The notes: generated by a model from the sequence alone, not told the origin. A DNA stretch of 18,016 bases from Spirochaetaceae bacterium (GCA_016794765.1 JAEUJG010000186.1:1-18016); one strand, 5' to 3'. Counted from the stretch's first letter, positions 6,082 through 13,165 are shown. Made by a program: numbers and translations.

Positions 6082-6110
6082 AGTATCGTTTCGGCACCGG
6101 TAGGCTTCAA
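6082..6110 (-). promoter_or_regulatory. Candidate promoter of the MEDS gene
   Basis: On the minus strand TTGAAG (6105-6110) is followed after 17 bases by GATACT (6082-6087), giving a leader of roughly 48 bases before the ATG at 6027. Confidence 0.45.
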
Positions 6111-6156
6111 GGGATTTGACCATGTTTACGGCCGAAGGGAATGCTCTTTTTTTTGG

Positions 6157-6185
6157 TCGACGCCCGTAAGTTTTGCCGATACTAT
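6157..6185 (+). promoter_or_regulatory. Candidate promoter of the EAL gene
   Basis: TCGACG (6157-6162) is followed after 17 bases by TACTAT (6180-6185), with the predicted start near 6192 and the GTG start at 6247. The -35 match is modest. It is divergent from the MEDS promoter, with about 50 bp between them. Confidence 0.4.
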
Positions 6186-6246
6186 ACGAGCGGACGTGGG
6201 CGCCCTCTGGAGGCGCGAGATCGGATTTCCCTATGGAGTACAGCGC

Positions 6247-7719
6247 GTGGATGCCAGGTCGGACGAAGGGATCAATCCCGATACTCGCCTCATCGCGGAG
6301 GAGAACGAGCGTCTCAAGCTCGAAAACGACCTCCTCGGCCGCCGCGTCGCCGAACTCGAGCGCAAGATATCCCTCCAACCCCAGACAGGCCTTCCCACCC
6401 ATTTCCGCCTCGAGCTCGAGCTTGACGACTTCATAGAGCAGGCCTCCCATGCCGGCAAGTCAGGCGGCTTTACCGTCCTCATCGTGCAATTGGGCGAAAA
6501 CTACGGTGTGGTCCGCAAGACTCTCAAGGCGAGCGTCAGCGAATGGATCCTCTACCAGACCGGCTGCCGCATCCAGGGCTTCCTCCGCGACCAGGATCGC
6601 CTCTTCCACACCCGCGAGAGCGAGTTCGTCATCCTCCTGCCCGGTCTCAAGGGCAGGGACCTCGCCGACTTTCTCCACCGGCTCCTGCCCCGCCTCGCCG
6701 AGCCCCACATCTTCTCCGGCTTCAACGTCGCGGTCGGCGCCTTCACCGGCGCCGCCTACTGGCCCGAACACGGAGAGGAGCGCTCCGTCCTCATGCACCA
6801 CGCCGACATAGCGGTCGGCGCCTCCGCCGAGGGCCGCAAGGCCTTCATGCTCTTCCGGCCACCCCTGCTGGAGCGGGCGGTCGCCAAGGTCGAACTGCAG
6901 AACTCGATCATCAAGGCGATCGAGGCCACCGCCCTCGACCGCATCGGCGAGCAGTTCTTCCTCTGCTTCCAGCCCAAGCTCTTCGCGCGCGCCCTCGAGG
7001 GCCGCACCCTCGTCATCGACCGCGTCGAGGCGGAAGCCCTGATCCGCTGGCGGCACCCCGAAAAGGGAGTCCTTCTTCCCTCGACCTTCGTCCCCCTCGC
7101 CGAGGAGACCGGCCTCATCCTGCCCCTCGGCAAATGGCTCCTCTACCAGTGCGCGCGGCGCCTCGCCGCTTGGGGCAAGAGCGGCCGCGGGGACATTGCC
7201 CTCTCGGTGAACCTTTCCGCCCGGCAGTTCCACAGCGAGGACGCCGCCGAGACCCTGGCCGCCGTCCTCGCCTATACCGGCGCCCCGCCCGAACTCCTCA
7301 CCGTCGAGCTCACCGAGACCGCCCTCTTCGAGGACGCCGGTTCGACGGCGGAAACCCTCGAGCGCTTCGCCTCCCTCGGCGTCCGCATCTCCGTCGACGA
7401 CTTCGGCACCGGATATTCCTCGCTTTCGCACCTGCATCGCTTCCCGCTCGATGAAATCAAGATCGACCGGCTCTTCGTGGAAAACCTCGCAGGCAACCGC
7501 CAAGACCGGATCATCGTCCGCTCCCTCGTCGCCATCGCCAAGGGCCTCGGCCTCTCCCTTGTCTCCGAGGGCGTCGAAAAACCCGAAGCCCTGGAACTGC
7601 TCTGGGACATGGGTTGCCGCGGCTTCCAAGGCTACCTCATCGCAAAGCCCCTCCTCCCCCGCGATTTCATCGCCTTCCGCGACAAGATCGTCGCCGACGG
7701 CATGCGCTTCACCTTCTAG
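6247..7719 (+). CDS. Degenerate GGDEF-EAL protein, probable c-di-GMP phosphodiesterase
   Basis: This 490-residue cytoplasmic protein is predicted to hydrolyse c-di-GMP. A short coiled coil (about 14-40, EENERLKLENDLLGRRVAELE) is followed by a GGDEF-like domain (about 45-205) in which the signature has become RESEF (123-127), so it should not make c-di-GMP. The EAL domain (about 235-475) has all expected catalytic residues: EAL at 263-265, N322 of NLS, E354 of ELTE, D384-D385 of DDFG, K405 of IKID, E441 of EGVE and Q461 of GFQGY. No membrane segment is seen. The GTG at 6247 is chosen for GGAG eight bases upstream and because the frame before it runs through the promoter region. It is divergent from the MEDS gene, which may supply its signal. 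Confidence 0.88.
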   Translation: MDARSDEGINPDTRLIAEENERLKLENDLLGRRVAELERKISLQPQTGLPTHFRLELELDDFIEQASHAGKSGGFTVLIVQLGENYGVVRKTLKASVSEWILYQTGCRIQGFLRDQDRLFHTRESEFVILLPGLKGRDLADFLHRLLPRLAEPHIFSGFNVAVGAFTGAAYWPEHGEERSVLMHHADIAVGASAEGRKAFMLFRPPLLERAVAKVELQNSIIKAIEATALDRIGEQFFLCFQPKLFARALEGRTLVIDRVEAEALIRWRHPEKGVLLPSTFVPLAEETGLILPLGKWLLYQCARRLAAWGKSGRGDIALSVNLSARQFHSEDAAETLAAVLAYTGAPPELLTVELTETALFEDAGSTAETLERFASLGVRISVDDFGTGYSSLSHLHRFPLDEIKIDRLFVENLAGNRQDRIIVRSLVAIAKGLGLSLVSEGVEKPEALELLWDMGCRGFQGYLIAKPLLPRDFIAFRDKIVADGMRFTF

Positions 7720-7792
7720 ACTCCCGAGACCCGATTTTCGCACTGCACCAAACATTCCTCGCTATTGGTCCGCCTCGGTCCTACACGGGGCC

Positions 7793-7837
7793 CGGGCCTT
7801 CGGGCCTTCGGGCCTTCGGGCCTTCGGGCCTTCGGGC
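7793..7837. repeat. 8-bp tandem repeat, five copies
   Basis: CGGGCCTT is repeated five times perfectly (7793-7832), with a partial sixth copy to 7837. It is non-coding and lies between the convergent ends of the EAL and 4Fe-4S genes. Copy number is likely to vary by slippage. Confidence 0.9.
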
Positions 7838-7840
7838 GCT

Positions 7841-7929
7841 CTCGGGGGACAGAGCTCGCCCTCCCGGGGGACAGAGCTCGGCCCTCTCGGGGGACAGAGC
7901 TCGGCCCTCTCGGGGGAAGGAGCTTGGCC
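7841..7929. repeat. 22-23-bp tandem repeat array, about four copies
   Basis: Copies at 7841-7860, 7861-7883, 7884-7906 and 7907-7929 share the core CGGGGGACAGAGCTCGGCC. The last copy is diverged (GGGAAGGAGCTTGG). The array ends exactly at the stop codon of the 4Fe-4S gene (7930-7932). Its core CTCTGTCCCC, read on the minus strand, is also the sequence encoding the two LCP motifs in that gene. Confidence 0.85.
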
Positions 7930-8427
7930 CTACCGGCCGCCGGCGCCGTCGGGCCTGACTGAACGAACCGTGTCCTGCAGGGTTCCGAGGGGACAGAGGA
8001 CGCACCAAGCTCGGGGTTTGTAGAGAATGCCGAGTACGACGCCGGCGCTCAGCGATACCAGGCACAGCAACCAAAAGAGCATCCCCGCGGGCTTCGCGGC
8101 CAAGGGGCCGCGGAACAGGTTCCCGGCCACGCAGAACATCATCGCCCCGCAAAGAAGTCGCCTGAGGCGTGGGGACCGGAGGCTCCGCGGCAGGGGACGC
8201 ATTCGGGAAAGTGGCTTAAGGGAAAAGCCGAGGGCCCTCCCTCGGGGACAGAGCCGGGAACAAAAAACGCGCGGCTTGTGCCCGACCAGGGTCAGGGCAA
8301 GCGCAGCGGCCATGAGTCCCGCCAGGGCAAGCCCGAGCTCCCTGAAGAAGAAGCCGCCTATCGAGATCGTCGCCACGAACAGCAGGGCGGCGACGTTGGT
8401 CGCAAAACGCTTTGATTGGATCTTCAT
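7930..8427 (-). CDS. Short membrane 4Fe-4S protein (NapH/MauN-like, CxxxCP type)
   Basis: This 165-residue membrane protein probably carries electrons at the cytoplasmic face. It has two hydrophobic segments (about 11-28 and 30-49), the cysteine motif FCSRLCPRG (C56, C60), two more hydrophobic segments (about 92-105 and 115-136), and WCVLCPLGTLQD (C142, C145). The four cysteines can hold one 4Fe-4S cluster. It resembles the short stand-alone relatives of NapH-type polyferredoxins; the soluble 2x[4Fe-4S] part of full-length NapH is absent. The ATG at 8427 sits six bases after a strong -10 box, implying a leaderless message. The C-terminus (TVRSVRPDGAGGR) is unusual and abuts the repeat array, so it may have been altered by it. 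The gene is divergent from the hemerythrin protein. Confidence 0.75.
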   Translation of the reverse strand: MKIQSKRFATNVAALLFVATISIGGFFFRELGLALAGLMAAALALTLVGHKPRVFCSRLCPRGRALGFSLKPLSRMRPLPRSLRSPRLRRLLCGAMMFCVAGNLFRGPLAAKPAGMLFWLLCLVSLSAGVVLGILYKPRAWCVLCPLGTLQDTVRSVRPDGAGGR

Positions 8428-8433
8428 TTTTCT

Positions 8434-8462
8434 TATATAGTTTTTTATATATGTTTATGCAA
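8434..8462 (-). promoter_or_regulatory. Strong promoter of the 4Fe-4S gene, leaderless geometry
   Basis: On the minus strand TTGCAT (8457-8462) is followed after 17 bases by TATATA (8434-8439). The start point would be about 8427, the A of the ATG. The 30-bp stretch is strongly AT-rich against a GC-rich background. A second possible -10 (TATAAA) lies within the spacer and would give a leader of some 15-20 bases. Confidence 0.6.
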
Positions 8463-8584
8463 GCCCTCTCACTTCCCTCTTCGCAAAACGCTCCTTGGCC
8501 TTGAAACCAGCGAATTATCCTTCCCCGCTGCCCAGCCGCCTTTCCCGCCGTTTTGCTTCCCTCTCGGCACGAACAAGCCAATGC

Positions 8585-8598
8585 GTAACAGATGTTAC
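8585..8598. promoter_or_regulatory. Crp/Fnr-type palindrome GTAAC-N4-GTTAC
   Basis: GTAACAGATGTTAC is a perfect inverted repeat. As I recall, the same GTAAC-N4-GTTAC pattern is the binding motif proposed for HcpR, a Crp/Fnr-family regulator of nitrosative-stress genes, in Clostridia and Thermotogales. Its centre lies about 42 bp upstream of the start point predicted from the -10 box at 8622-8627, the standard place for class II activation. Confidence 0.6.
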
Positions 8599-8621
8599 CG
8601 CCGACCTCCCTGCCAATGCGC

Positions 8622-8627
8622 GATACT
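8622..8627 (+). promoter_or_regulatory. -10 box of the DUF438-hemerythrin gene
   Basis: GATACT precedes a predicted start near 8634. No -35 box is seen; the palindrome at 8585-8598 occupies that region instead, as in activator-dependent promoters. The ATG follows at 8691 after a leader of about 57 bases. Confidence 0.45.
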
Positions 8628-8690
8628 AAACCCAGGAACGACGGGGGCCATAAGCGCCAAAGCCTATGGGCCTACCCCTTGGAGGAAGCA

Positions 8691-10007
8691 ATGAGCGAAG
8701 TGCTGACAACCGACCTGGAGAAACAAGCCAAACTCAAGGCGATCATCAAAAGGCTGCATGCCGGCGCGACGGCGGCCGAGGTCAAGCGGGATTTCGCGAA
8801 CTTGATCAAGGGTGTCTCGGCACCGGAAGTCGCCGCGATGGAACAGTCGCTGGTCGACGAGGGTTTCCCCGTCGAAGAAATCCAGCGCCTTTGCGAAGTC
8901 CACGTCGCGGTTTTCGAATCCTCCCTCGAAAAGGGCGAAAAGCCGGCCAAGATGCCCGGACATCCCGTCCACAGCTTCATGGCGGAAAACCGGGAACTGG
9001 AACGGCTCCTCCGACGGCTTTTGAAGGCGAGCCTAGGATGGCTCCTCGGCGCCCGAACCTCGGCCATGGCGGGGACAGTGCTCGAAGAGCTGCATGGGGT
9101 CACCATCCATTACGCGCGGAAGGAAAACCAACTGTTCCCCTACCTCGAGCGCCAGGGCTTCACCGGCCCGTCCAAGGTCATGTGGGGCAAGCACGACGAA
9201 CTCAGGGCCCTGCTGGCGGCCTGCGACAAGTCCTACCGTGAAGCCAGCGGCCGCGCGGGGGCCCGAAGCTTCTTCGCCGAAACCCGAAAATTCGCCGCGG
9301 CGGCCCGCCGGATGATCTTCATGGAGGAGAGAATCCTCTACCCGAACGCCCTGAAGCGCCTTTCCGAGCGGGATTGGGCCGAAATCAGGAAGGGCGAGGC
9401 GGCCATTGGTTTCGCCTGGATTGTCCCCGGCGCCGCCTACGACGCCGACTTGGTCCTGGCACGGCTCCGGGATCGGGCTCCGCGCCAAGGCCTACCGGCG
9501 AGCACTGTCCCCGCCGGAGTCCCCGCCGGCGCCGAGGCCGCAGCCTCAAGCACTGTCCCTCCGGGCGTCCCTCCGGCCGGAAATCCGCCCACCCAGGCCG
9601 CGGAAATCGAGCTCAATACCGGAGCACTGTCCCCCGAGCTCCTCGACCTGGCCCTCAAGGCCCTTCCCCTCGACTTCAGCATCGTCGACGAGGAGGATCG
9701 GGTGCGGTATTACTCGGACGTCCCCGAGCGGATCTTCCCCCGGAGTCCCGCGGTCATAGGCCGCGCGGTGCAAAATTGCCATCCGCCAAAAAGCGTCGCA
9801 ACCGTGGAGCGCATCCTTGCGTCTTTCAAGCGCAAGGAAAGGGACAGTGCCCGGTTCTGGATCGAAATGGGCGGTCGCTTCATCGTCATCGAGTACAAGG
9901 CGCTCTACGACGCCGAGGGCCGTTATCGCGGCACGCTCGAGACGACCATGGACGCGAAGCAGTACCGCGAGCTCAAGGGAGAGCGCCGCCTTCTCGACTG
10001 GGACTAG
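8691..10007 (+). CDS. DUF438-hemerythrin-PAS protein
   Basis: This 438-residue cytoplasmic protein probably senses or handles O2 or NO. The order is DUF438 (about 10-80), a hemerythrin-like HHE domain (about 90-225) and a C-terminal PAS-like domain (about 312-438). Likely di-iron ligands lie in HPVHSFMAENRE (H91, H94), HYARKENQLFPYLE (H140, E145), MWGKHDEL (H168) and MEERILYP (E212/E213). The PAS part has the family blocks IGRAVQNCHPPKSV, ARFWIEMGGRFIVIEY and RLLDWD. The start has GGAGG six bases upstream. Residues 264-304 form an Ala/Pro-rich linker built from two 16-residue repeats beginning STVP (271 and 287), encoded by an imperfect 48-bp duplication containing CACTGTCCC. The partner gene is probably the divergent 4Fe-4S protein. 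Catalytic function is unknown; a sensor or NO-repair role is inferred. Confidence 0.85.
   Translation: MSEVLTTDLEKQAKLKAIIKRLHAGATAAEVKRDFANLIKGVSAPEVAAMEQSLVDEGFPVEEIQRLCEVHVAVFESSLEKGEKPAKMPGHPVHSFMAENRELERLLRRLLKASLGWLLGARTSAMAGTVLEELHGVTIHYARKENQLFPYLERQGFTGPSKVMWGKHDELRALLAACDKSYREASGRAGARSFFAETRKFAAAARRMIFMEERILYPNALKRLSERDWAEIRKGEAAIGFAWIVPGAAYDADLVLARLRDRAPRQGLPASTVPAGVPAGAEAAASSTVPPGVPPAGNPPTQAAEIELNTGALSPELLDLALKALPLDFSIVDEEDRVRYYSDVPERIFPRSPAVIGRAVQNCHPPKSVATVERILASFKRKERDSARFWIEMGGRFIVIEYKALYDAEGRYRGTLETTMDAKQYRELKGERRLLDWD
9503..9633 (+). repeat. Cluster of CACTGTCCC repeats in the interdomain linker
   Basis: The 9-mer CACTGTCCC occurs at 9503, 9551 and 9625. The first two are part of an imperfect 48-bp tandem duplication. 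Two inverse copies, GGGACAGTG, lie in the same gene at 9072 and 9841. All are inside the reading frame without disrupting it. Confidence 0.75.
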
Positions 10008-10043
10008 GCGGAGCGTGGAAGGCGAAAGGCGAACGCCGGTTTG

Positions 10044-10089
10044 GCGGGGTCGAAGGCAATCGACCCCGCTCGCGTCTTTGGTCGATTGC
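10044..10089 (+). terminator. Overlapping alternative hairpins after the DUF438 gene
   Basis: GCGGGGTCGA (10044-10053) pairs perfectly with 10060-10069 as a 10-bp stem. Alternatively GCAATCGACC (10056-10065) pairs perfectly with 10080-10089. The two folds share bases and exclude each other. Neither has a proper U-run, so they may be a weak terminator for the DUF438 gene or a switch just ahead of the next promoter. Confidence 0.35.
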
Positions 10090-10092
10090 GTC

Positions 10093-10121
10093 TTGACGCG
10101 GCCTTCGAGGTGATGTATTTT
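10093..10121 (+). promoter_or_regulatory. Promoter of the ferredoxin-AOR operon
   Basis: TTGACG (10093-10098) is followed after 17 bases by TATTTT (10116-10121). The predicted start is about 10128, at the left edge of a large palindrome. Confidence 0.6.
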
Positions 10122-10126
10122 TCCTC

Positions 10127-10148
10127 CAGTCGGTCGTTCGACCGACTG
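10127..10148. promoter_or_regulatory. Palindromic operator, probably for the operon's TetR protein
   Basis: The arms CAGTCGGTCG and CGACCGACTG, separated by TT, form a perfect 10-bp inverted repeat spanning the predicted transcription start. Size, symmetry and the GGTCG/CGACC half-sites are typical of TetR-family operators. A tetR gene lies in the same operon, so autoregulation is the simplest reading. Confidence 0.7.
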
Positions 10149-10171
10149 ATACCTCTGCTCGGGAGGCCGCC

Positions 10172-10612
10172 ATGGCCTACTCCATCATGGACGCCTGCAT
10201 CGGCTGTACCGCCTGCTCGCGGGTCTGTCCCGTCGCCGCCATTGCCGGCGAACGCAACGCCCTCCACAAAATCAATCCCGCGCGCTGCATCGAGTGCGGC
10301 GCCTGCGGCCGCGTCTGTCCGAAAACGGCGGTGCGCGACGACCTGGGCGCCGAAGTAGCCAAGCTCCTGCCCCGAAGCCTGTGGAAAAAACCGGTCTTCG
10401 ACCTTTCCCGCTGCATTTCCTGCGCCGGCTGCGCGGAAAAATGCCCCGTCTCCTGCCTGACCATGGGCAAGGGCGAGCCGGGAGGGCTCGAAGCCTACCC
10501 CGCCCTCTCCGCGCCCGAAAAGTGCGTCTCCTGCGGCTACTGCGCCTTCTACTGTCCAATGGATTGCATCGTCATCGCCGCCCCGGCGGCCAGCCTCGGG
10601 GAGGCGAAATGA
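10172..10612 (+). CDS. Four-cluster polyferredoxin, electron partner of the aldehyde oxidoreductase
   Basis: This 146-residue protein has four complete CxxCxxCxxxCP motifs starting at C9, C39, C81 and C118. It should bind four 4Fe-4S clusters, twice the number in ordinary bacterial ferredoxins. The layout is two tandem ferredoxin domains joined by a segment rich in basic residues (about 60-77). The start at 10172 has GGGAGG five bases upstream. Its stop overlaps the start of the next gene (ATGA), so the two are translationally coupled. It very probably accepts or supplies electrons for the aldehyde:ferredoxin oxidoreductase, perhaps as a fixed subunit linking it to the soluble ferredoxin pool. 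It has no signal peptide and is cytoplasmic. Confidence 0.92.
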   Translation: MAYSIMDACIGCTACSRVCPVAAIAGERNALHKINPARCIECGACGRVCPKTAVRDDLGAEVAKLLPRSLWKKPVFDLSRCISCAGCAEKCPVSCLTMGKGEPGGLEAYPALSAPEKCVSCGYCAFYCPMDCIVIAAPAASLGEAK

Positions 10613-12528
10613 AAACCATAACCGGCGAGTCGAGGCGCTATCTCGACGTCGATCTCACGGCGCGCACCTACAGCGTGTTTTCGCCGCGTCTCGAGGATCT
10701 CGACGACTATCTCGGGGGCAAGGGCCTCGGACTCAAGCTGTTCTACGACCGGCTCGGCGGCGCCGACGGTTCGGGCCTCGCCGCGGTCGATCCGCTCGGG
10801 CCGGACAACGTCCTCGCCTTCATGATGGGCACATTCATCGGAACGGGCGCTCCCTGCTCGGCGCGCTTCGCCGGCGTCACCAAGTCGCCGCTCACGGGCA
10901 TCATGGTGTCCTCCTCCTGTGGGGGACCCTTCGGCATGGCCCTCAAGACCGCCGGCTGGGACGGCCTCCTCGTCTCCGGCGCCGCGGCCGCGCCGACGAC
11001 CCTCCGCATCGACGAGAACGGCGTCGCCTTCGAGGACGCATCCTCACTCTGGGGCCTCGAGACGGGAGCCTCGCAGGACAAGCTCGTGGACAACCCCAGA
11101 CAGGGGGCTCTGGTCATCGGGCCGGCGGGCGAAAACGAGGTGCCCTACGCGGTCATCCGCTCCGGCAACCGCTATCTCGGCCGGGGAGGCATGGGCGCGG
11201 TGATGGGCGCCAAGCGGCTCAAGGCCGTCGTGGCGACCGGCCGCGCCTTCGAGATCAAGCCCGCCGACCCCGCGCGCTACGAACGGCTCAACGCCAAGGC
11301 GCGCCGGCACATCGGCCGCAACTCCTTCGTCCTGAACTACCGCGCCTACGGCACGAACTACGGCGTCAATCCCGGCGTCGACAAGGGCTTTGCGCCGGTG
11401 CGCAACTTCCGCGACCGCACCGACGAGCGCTGCCGCGCGCTGTCCGGGGAGGCGATGGCGGAGCGTTATGCGACCGAGCATTCGGCCTGCGCCCCCTGCG
11501 CGGTCCTCTGCGGGCACAAGGGCGTCTATCCCGACGGAAAGAAGCGCCACATCCCCGAGTACGAGACCATCGGACTCTGGGGCGGCAACATCATGAATTT
11601 CGACCCCGACATCGTCGGCGTCTGGAACGACAGGATGGGCGAACTCGGCCTCGACACGATCTCCTGCGGCGCGACGGTGAGCTGGGCGATGGAGGCCGCG
11701 GAAAAGGGCCTGCGCCCGAGCGCGCTCGCCTTCGGCCGCGTGGACAACATCGCGGCCGCGCTGGACGACATCGCGCACCGCCGCGGCGAGGGCGCGGAGC
11801 TCGCGCTGGGCTCGCGCGCCCTGGCCCGGCGCTACGGCGGCCTCGAGTTCGCCGCCCAGGTCAAGGGCATGGAGATGGCCGCCTACGATCCGCGGGCCGG
11901 CTGGGGCCAGGGCCTCAACTACGCCGTCGCGAACCGGGGCGGCTGCCACCTCAACGCCTATCCCATCGCGCTCGAGGCGCTCTTCGGCTACATCCCGCAG
12001 TATTCGCGGCTTTCCAAGGCGAGCTGGGTCGACTTCTTCGAGGATTTCTTCACCGCGGTCAATTCGACCCAGACCTGCCAGTTCTCGGCCTTCGGCTACC
12101 TCCTCGAGCCGCCGATCGCCAAGTACACGCCCAAGCCCCTCCTCAAGCTGGCGATGACCCTGATGCCGCGCGTCGCGCAGGCGGTGCTCGACTGGAGTTG
12201 CCTCTCCGGGCTCGTCGCCGCCATCACGGGGCGCCGCATAACGCCTCGCGGCTTCTACCTCGCGGGAAGGCGCGCCCACGTGCTCGAGCGGCGGATGAAC
12301 TGCCACATGGGCGTGACGGCGGCCGACGACACCCTGCCCGCCCGCTTCCTGAACGAAGCCGCGACGAGGCACCCCGTGGAGAGCGTCGTGCCCATCGAGC
12401 CCCTCGTGAAGGCCTATTACCGCAGGAAGGGCTACGGCGCCGACGGCGTTCCCACGGCGCGCACGCTCCGCGCGCTCCGGATCGGGCCGCCGGCGGGCAG
12501 GGCCGCCGTCCGCGCGGAAGGCGCCTGA
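10609..12528 (+). CDS. Aldehyde:ferredoxin oxidoreductase (tungsten/molybdenum bis-pterin enzyme)
   Basis: This enzyme interconverts aldehydes and carboxylic acids with ferredoxin, using a tungsten or molybdenum bis-pyranopterin cofactor and one 4Fe-4S cluster. The 639 residues match the family length. Family blocks include YLGGKGLGLKLFYDRL near the N-terminus, PLTGIMVSSSCGGPFG, YLGRGGMGAVMGAKRLKAV, and PEYETIGLWGGNI. The cluster ligands are C294, C297 and C301 (CAPCAVLC), with the distal C490 in TQTCQFSAF. The C-terminus has the expected MGVTAADDTLP block. The start overlaps the ferredoxin stop and has GGAGG four bases upstream; the stop overlaps the tetR start (TGATG). The direction in vivo may be acid reduction, given the alcohol dehydrogenase downstream, but aldehyde oxidation is equally allowed. 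Chain-length preference cannot be told from sequence. Confidence 0.93.
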   Translation: MKTITGESRRYLDVDLTARTYSVFSPRLEDLDDYLGGKGLGLKLFYDRLGGADGSGLAAVDPLGPDNVLAFMMGTFIGTGAPCSARFAGVTKSPLTGIMVSSSCGGPFGMALKTAGWDGLLVSGAAAAPTTLRIDENGVAFEDASSLWGLETGASQDKLVDNPRQGALVIGPAGENEVPYAVIRSGNRYLGRGGMGAVMGAKRLKAVVATGRAFEIKPADPARYERLNAKARRHIGRNSFVLNYRAYGTNYGVNPGVDKGFAPVRNFRDRTDERCRALSGEAMAERYATEHSACAPCAVLCGHKGVYPDGKKRHIPEYETIGLWGGNIMNFDPDIVGVWNDRMGELGLDTISCGATVSWAMEAAEKGLRPSALAFGRVDNIAAALDDIAHRRGEGAELALGSRALARRYGGLEFAAQVKGMEMAAYDPRAGWGQGLNYAVANRGGCHLNAYPIALEALFGYIPQYSRLSKASWVDFFEDFFTAVNSTQTCQFSAFGYLLEPPIAKYTPKPLLKLAMTLMPRVAQAVLDWSCLSGLVAAITGRRITPRGFYLAGRRAHVLERRMNCHMGVTAADDTLPARFLNEAATRHPVESVVPIEPLVKAYYRRKGYGADGVPTARTLRALRIGPPAGRAAVRAEGA

Positions 12529-13115
12529 TGGCCGCGGTCAATCCCGACGCCGACAGCCGGGAGCTGATCCTCGCCGCCGCCGAGGCCCTCGTCGCCCGCC
12601 GGGGCATCGACGCGGCGAGCCTGGCCGACATCGCCGCGGCGGCGGGCGTCTCCCGAGGCACCCTCTACTACCACTACCCCTCCAAGGACGAGCTCGTCCT
12701 CGACATAGCGGAACGCCACATGGCCGCGCTCACCGCCCGCATCGTGGCCCTGGCCAAGGAGTCGGGCCCCGAGGGAATCCCGGGCATGCTCGAAACCCTC
12801 GTGACCGAACTCCTCGCCGACGAGACCCGCTCGGCGACCCACATGCACCTCCTCCACTGCGCCTTCGAGGGCAAGGAGGCGGTGCGCGACCGGATGGCCG
12901 CGAGCTACCGCGGCTGGTTCGGCCTGGTGGCCGCCGAGCTTTCCCGGGCGGGCCTCGCGCCTGAGGCGACCGAGGAGGCGGGCCGCCTCGTCGTGGCCGT
13001 CCTCGACGGCCTCGTCATCCAGAAGAGGGTCCTCGGCCCGCGCGCCGGGATCGACGGACGAAGCGTCGCAGCCCTGCTAGCGGCGGCCCTCGGCCGCCCG
13101 ACGGAGGGCGCCTGA
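12528..13115 (+). CDS. TetR/AcrR-family transcriptional regulator
   Basis: This 195-residue repressor has the usual N-terminal helix-turn-helix: RELILAAAEALVARRGID, then the recognition region ASLADIAAAAGVSRGTLYYHY, with PSKDELV following (about 11-57). The remaining all-helical part would bind the ligand and dimerise. Its start overlaps the stop of the oxidoreductase gene, so it is part of the operon it probably controls. The perfect palindrome over the operon's transcription start (10127-10148) is the natural binding site, which would give negative feedback. The ligand may be an aldehyde, fatty acid or acyl-CoA, judged only from the neighbouring enzymes. Confidence 0.9.
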   Translation: MAAVNPDADSRELILAAAEALVARRGIDAASLADIAAAAGVSRGTLYYHYPSKDELVLDIAERHMAALTARIVALAKESGPEGIPGMLETLVTELLADETRSATHMHLLHCAFEGKEAVRDRMAASYRGWFGLVAAELSRAGLAPEATEEAGRLVVAVLDGLVIQKRVLGPRAGIDGRSVAALLAAALGRPTEGA

Positions 13116-13165
13116 CCATGCCGCACAACGCATATGAAAGCCCTTCGGGGCGGGGAGCGAAGAAC

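Noticed and set aside
6460..7755. A 431-codon minus-strand ORF opposite the EAL gene
   Set aside because: Its composition is dominated by Glu, Gly and Asp, as expected for the complement of a GC-rich gene. The plus frame has every EAL catalytic residue.
7793..7929. CRISPR array
   Set aside because: The units are directly adjacent with no unique spacers, and the periods (8 and 22-23 bp) are too short.
7989..8251. GGGGACAG words at 7989 and 8244 as further dispersed repeats
   Set aside because: On the minus strand they encode the conserved LCP parts of the two cysteine motifs of the 4Fe-4S protein, so the coding constraint explains them.
11044..12372. A 442-codon minus-strand ORF opposite the aldehyde oxidoreductase
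   Set aside because: It is an antisense shadow; the plus strand has the cluster cysteines and family motifs at full length.
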